Of a stretch of DNA of 8,160 bases, positions 5,835-8,160 are shown in pieces. Location of the stretch: contig PAGS01000015.1 of the NCBI GenBank assembly GCA_002705465.1, positions 1 to 8,160 of the forward strand, read 5' to 3'. Each line of letters opens with the position of its first letter. Position 1 is the first letter of the stretch. The notes below the pieces were generated by a model that was given only the letters and a program-made list of their open reading frames with translations, did no database searches and had not been told where the DNA came from. This stretch comes from Halieaceae bacterium. Its GTDB lineage: Bacteria > Pseudomonadota > Gammaproteobacteria > Pseudomonadales > Halieaceae. The translations under genes and the position numbers were made by a program.

Positions 5835-6116
5835 TCACAGATCCTCCAAGTATTTTCGGAGTCCCGCCTCGATTTCTCTCTCTATGACGCCCTTAAGGGG
5901 GCGCATCATCAGCCCCAGCGTTATCTCACCCTCAACGTGGCGTGGCGCCATTGATACAGTCCCGGCAAAGCCCTTGCCTGAAAATTGCAGCGTCCACTCA
6001 GTGACCGATACGTCGGCGCCCAAGACTTCGGTCAGATGATCGGACAGGTGCCCAAGTGCGCGCTTCCGGCTTGCAATATCCAGCTCATGTGGGTGGCTAA
6101 GGCGAATAGCAGACAT
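5835..6116 (-). CDS. Polyhydroxyalkanoic acid system family protein
   Basis: This 93-residue protein matches the short PHA-system/granule-region family (PHA_gran_rgn, PF09650), whose members occur near polyhydroxyalkanoate genes or alone in proteobacteria and whose biochemical role is not settled. Seen directly are an N-terminal beta segment with HPHEL (residues 8-12), a central helix (about 15-32), the W41-T-LQFSGKGFAGTVS strand pair (41-55), and the family-like C-terminal GLMMRPLKGVIEREIEAGLRKYL (68-90). No signal peptide or membrane helix is present, so it should be cytosolic. The ATG at 6116 has only a weak ribosome site (GGA about 8 bases upstream). It is divergent from hslO (72-base gap) and convergent with rpsT. 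No PHA synthase, depolymerase or phasin is in the window, so a link to storage granules is an inference from the family name only. Confidence 0.85.
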   Translation of the reverse strand: MSAIRLSHPHELDIASRKRALGHLSDHLTEVLGADVSVTEWTLQFSGKGFAGTVSMAPRHVEGEITLGLMMRPLKGVIEREIEAGLRKYLEDL

Positions 6117-6128
6117 TCAAGGATCCGA

Positions 6129-6157
6129 TTGGGCTTGTCCATTAATACCGCTATCCT
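6129..6157 (+). promoter_or_regulatory. Weak candidate promoter for hslO
   Basis: In the 72-base gap between the two divergent genes, TTGGGC (6129-6134) and TATCCT (6152-6157) lie 17 bases apart. They match the sigma-70 hexamers at 3 and 4 of 6 positions. The position would give a leader of about 25 bases before the hslO ATG. A heat-shock sigma-32 site, as used by E. coli hslO, could not be made out. Confidence 0.25.
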
Positions 6158-6188
6158 ACACCCCCGCTAATATCGGTATCACCACGCC

Positions 6189-7052
6189 ATGAACGCATAT
6201 GACGACAGCAGTCAACGCTTTCTGTTTGACGAGGCGGATGCGCGTGGCGACTGTGTGCGAATCAGGCGCTCGCTGAGCGACATGCTCGCCAATCAGGTCT
6301 ACAGCCCTTCTCTGAGAAGCCTGCTCGGCGAGTTTGCCGCCGCCGCAGTGCTGATTAGCAACAACCTGAAGTACCAGGGACGCATCACACTGCAGGCGCG
6401 CAGCAATCAGGCGATTTCACTGGTAATGGTTGAGTGCTCAAGCGAGAGACATATACGGGGTATTGCTCAAGGCGATCTGGCCTCTGAGGCAGCGACCCCG
6501 CTGATACTGCTGGCCGGCGGCCAGCTTGTCCTGACCGTCGAACGGGACGCGGGCCAACGCTATCAGGGCATCATTGCTCTGGAACACGCGTCCCTCGCTG
6601 AAGCACTGGAGCAGTACTTTTCTCAGAGCGAGCAACTCGGCACCCGCTTCTGGCTGACCTCAGACGGCGAGCAGGGGGCAGGGTTGATGCTGCAGCAACT
6701 CCCTGAACAGATCTCGAAGGCAGACCTGCGTGCAGAACAATGGAACAGGCTGTGCATACTGACAGAGACGCTCAGGCCTCACGAGCTTTTAGGGCTACCC
6801 CCTGAGGAGTTGTTATTCAAGCTCTATCAGGAGGAAACCGTAACGGTATACCCACCCACCCCCATTTTGTTTAAATGTCGATGCAGTCGTGAGCGAAGCG
6901 CCGATGCGATAGCGCTGCTAACGGAATCGGAGCGCGCAGAGATTATTGCCGAGCAAGGTGACATTACGATGACCTGTGAATTATGTGGCAAGGTCTATCG
7001 GTTCGGCCCGGAAGTGTTGGCGCCGCATAATCGCCGCAGTACGCTGCATTAA
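6189..7052 (+). CDS. hslO: Hsp33 redox-regulated molecular chaperone
   Basis: Hsp33 is a cytosolic holdase chaperone that is switched on by oxidation. When reduced, four cysteines bind zinc and keep it inactive; under oxidative (for example hypochlorous) and heat stress they form disulphides, zinc is lost, the linker unfolds and the protein binds unfolding clients. The 287-residue product (E. coli 292) shows the N-terminal QRFLFDEADARGDCVRI (residues 9-25), the SLLGEFAAAAVLISNNLKY segment (44-62), the PPEELLFKLYQEE linker (204-216) and the full zinc site: C230 and C232 (KCRCSRER), C263 and C266 (TCELCGKVYRF), spaced as in the family. The ATG at 6189 gives the family N-terminus but has no clear Shine-Dalgarno site. 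pckA follows after 75 bases on the same strand, an adjacency common in gammaproteobacteria. C22 and C83 and C189 are extra cysteines outside the zinc site. Confidence 0.97.
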   Translation: MNAYDDSSQRFLFDEADARGDCVRIRRSLSDMLANQVYSPSLRSLLGEFAAAAVLISNNLKYQGRITLQARSNQAISLVMVECSSERHIRGIAQGDLASEAATPLILLAGGQLVLTVERDAGQRYQGIIALEHASLAEALEQYFSQSEQLGTRFWLTSDGEQGAGLMLQQLPEQISKADLRAEQWNRLCILTETLRPHELLGLPPEELLFKLYQEETVTVYPPTPILFKCRCSRERSADAIALLTESERAEIIAEQGDITMTCELCGKVYRFGPEVLAPHNRRSTLH

Positions 7053-7127
7053 AAAATGCCGAAGACATATTAAATACAGAAAAGATGCTTAACAGCACAT
7101 TACATAGTACTCAGCACGGAAACCAAC

Positions 7128-8160
7128 ATGAGCGAAGCTGCCCTTTCGACCCCGGATATTCATACCGGCTTATCTTCACCTGACTTGATCGACATGGCAT
7201 TGGCACGCGGAGAGGGCGTGCTATCTGACACCGGCGCGCTGCGCGTGGAAACCGGCGCGCGCACGGGACGATCCCCTGCGGATCGCTTTGTCGTGAGAGA
7301 ACCATCGAGTGAAGAAGCCATTGACTGGGGCGGCGTTAATCGTCCATTTGACGCGGACCGATTTGACGCATTGTGGGAGCGAGTGAAATCGCATGCCAAT
7401 CAGTCCGAGACTTGGCTTCAACACCTACACGTCGGAGAACACAACGACCATTATCTACCAGTCAAAGTCATCACCGCGACGGCATGGCAGTCATTATTTG
7501 GGCGGAACATGTTCATTCGCCCCGATACCTACAACCCGGCACACAAGCCGGAGTGGAAGATACTCAACGTGGCAGATTTCGTCTGCGACCCGGAACGTGA
7601 TGGCACTCACTCTGAGGCAACCGTCATCATCAACTTTGGTCAACGCAAGGTGCTGATTGCCGGAATGCGTTACGCCGGAGAGATGAAAAAAGCGATGTTT
7701 TCCGTGCAGAACTTTCTGCTGCCAGAAAAAGATGTCATGCCCATGCACTGCTCCGCGAATATTGGCGAGGATGGGGATACAACACTGTTTTTTGGCTTAT
7801 CCGGCACGGGCAAAACTACGCTCTCGGCTGACCCTGATCGCTACCTTATCGGCGATGACGAGCACGGCTGGTCGAAAGGGTCCGTTTTCAATATCGAAGG
7901 GGGCTGCTACGCCAAAACCATCGATCTTAGCCGCGCAAATGAACCCGTGATCTGGGACGCTATTCGCGGGGGAGCGATCATCGAGAACGTGGTGCTCGAC
8001 GAGCAGGGTCACGCCGACTACAGCGATACGCGGCTGACAGAAAACGGTCGCTGCTGCTACCCGCTGGAGCACGTCGAGAAACGCTCCGAGAGCAATGCGG
8101 GTGGAGAGCCCAAATGCGTTATTTTCCTGACGTGTGACGTGTTTGGTGTGCTGCCGCCCA
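7128..8160 (+). CDS. pckA: Phosphoenolpyruvate carboxykinase (ATP), 3' end outside window
   Basis: PckA turns oxaloacetate and ATP into phosphoenolpyruvate, CO2 and ADP, the entry step of gluconeogenesis from TCA-cycle carbon. The frame opens at the ATG at 7128 (weak GGA 8 bases upstream) and runs without a stop to the window edge: 344 residues of a protein that usually has about 510-540. Visible marks of the ATP-dependent class are [14 protein letters not shown] (41-54), which holds the substrate Arg, [20 protein letters not shown] (180-199) with a metal/substrate Lys, MHCSAN (206-211) with the metal-binding His, the kinase-1a P-loop [11 protein letters not shown] (223-233), and the kinase-2/metal motif GDDEHGW (242-248), then EGGCYAKTI (257-265). 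The missing part would carry the adenine-binding C-terminal region. It follows hslO after a 75-base, AT-rich gap, which probably holds its own promoter, though I could not resolve the elements. The motifs are intact, so it should be active. Confidence 0.98.
   Translation, partial: MSEAALSTPDIHTGLSSPDLIDMALARGEGVLSDTGALRVETGARTGRSPADRFVVREPSSEEAIDWGGVNRPFDADRFDALWERVKSHANQSETWLQHLHVGEHNDHYLPVKVITATAWQSLFGRNMFIRPDTYNPAHKPEWKILNVADFVCDPERDGTHSEATVIINFGQRKVLIAGMRYAGEMKKAMFSVQNFLLPEKDVMPMHCSANIGEDGDTTLFFGLSGTGKTTLSADPDRYLIGDDEHGWSKGSVFNIEGGCYAKTIDLSRANEPVIWDAIRGGAIIENVVLDEQGHADYSDTRLTENGRCCYPLEHVEKRSESNAGGEPKCVIFLTCDVFGVLPP

Noticed and set aside
7046..7059. GCATT/AATGC hairpin at the hslO stop as a terminator
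   Set aside because: The 5-bp AT-rich stem is too weak and is not followed by a T run.
7111..8072. Short open frames on both strands at the right end
   Set aside because: All fall inside the true pckA frame, which is open from 7128 to the edge and carries all the expected PEP carboxykinase motifs.

Overview
This is an ordinary-looking stretch of chromosome from a gammaproteobacterium, probably a marine oligotroph of the Cellvibrionales/Halieaceae (OM60/NOR5) type. That placement is an inference. It rests on moderately high GC (mid-to-upper 50s by eye, not counted), the adjacent hslO-pckA pair that is common in gammaproteobacteria, a YqcC-family protein, a small polyhydroxyalkanoate (PHA) system protein, and a fatty-acid-type acyl-CoA dehydrogenase next to an SDR. 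No rRNA, tRNA, mobile element, CRISPR array, phage gene or recognisable defence system was found.

Layout. Left, plus strand: the C-terminal end of an acyl-CoA dehydrogenase (2-412), then a short-chain dehydrogenase/reductase (485-1246), probably one catabolic transcription unit ending at a strong rho-independent terminator (1275-1300). Centre, minus strand, read right to left: a 389-residue PlsC-like acyltransferase (5100-3931), a DinG helicase (3938-1833) whose start overlaps the acyltransferase stop by 8 bases, and a YqcC-family protein (1650-1315) after a 182-base gap. Right: a small three-helix membrane protein (5193-5417, plus), ribosomal protein S20 (rpsT, 5526-5792, plus, GTG start), a PHA-system-family protein (6116-5835, minus) convergent with rpsT, then divergently Hsp33 (hslO, 6189-7052, plus) and the first two thirds of ATP-dependent PEP carboxykinase (pckA, 7128 to the window end, plus).

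How the genes fit together. The left pair looks like acyl-CoA or branched-acid/steroid-like catabolism. The central minus-strand group links a lipid acyltransferase to an iron-sulphur helicase by translational overlap. The right part is housekeeping: translation (S20), redox-controlled chaperoning (Hsp33), gluconeogenesis (PckA), and a hint of PHA storage. Every sizeable open stretch is explained by a recognisable family except the 74-residue membrane protein. I see no convincing new system. The points most worth a second look are the H-x5-D acyltransferase motif and its coupling to dinG, the non-canonical active-site positions in the dehydrogenase and the SDR, and the unknown membrane protein before rpsT.
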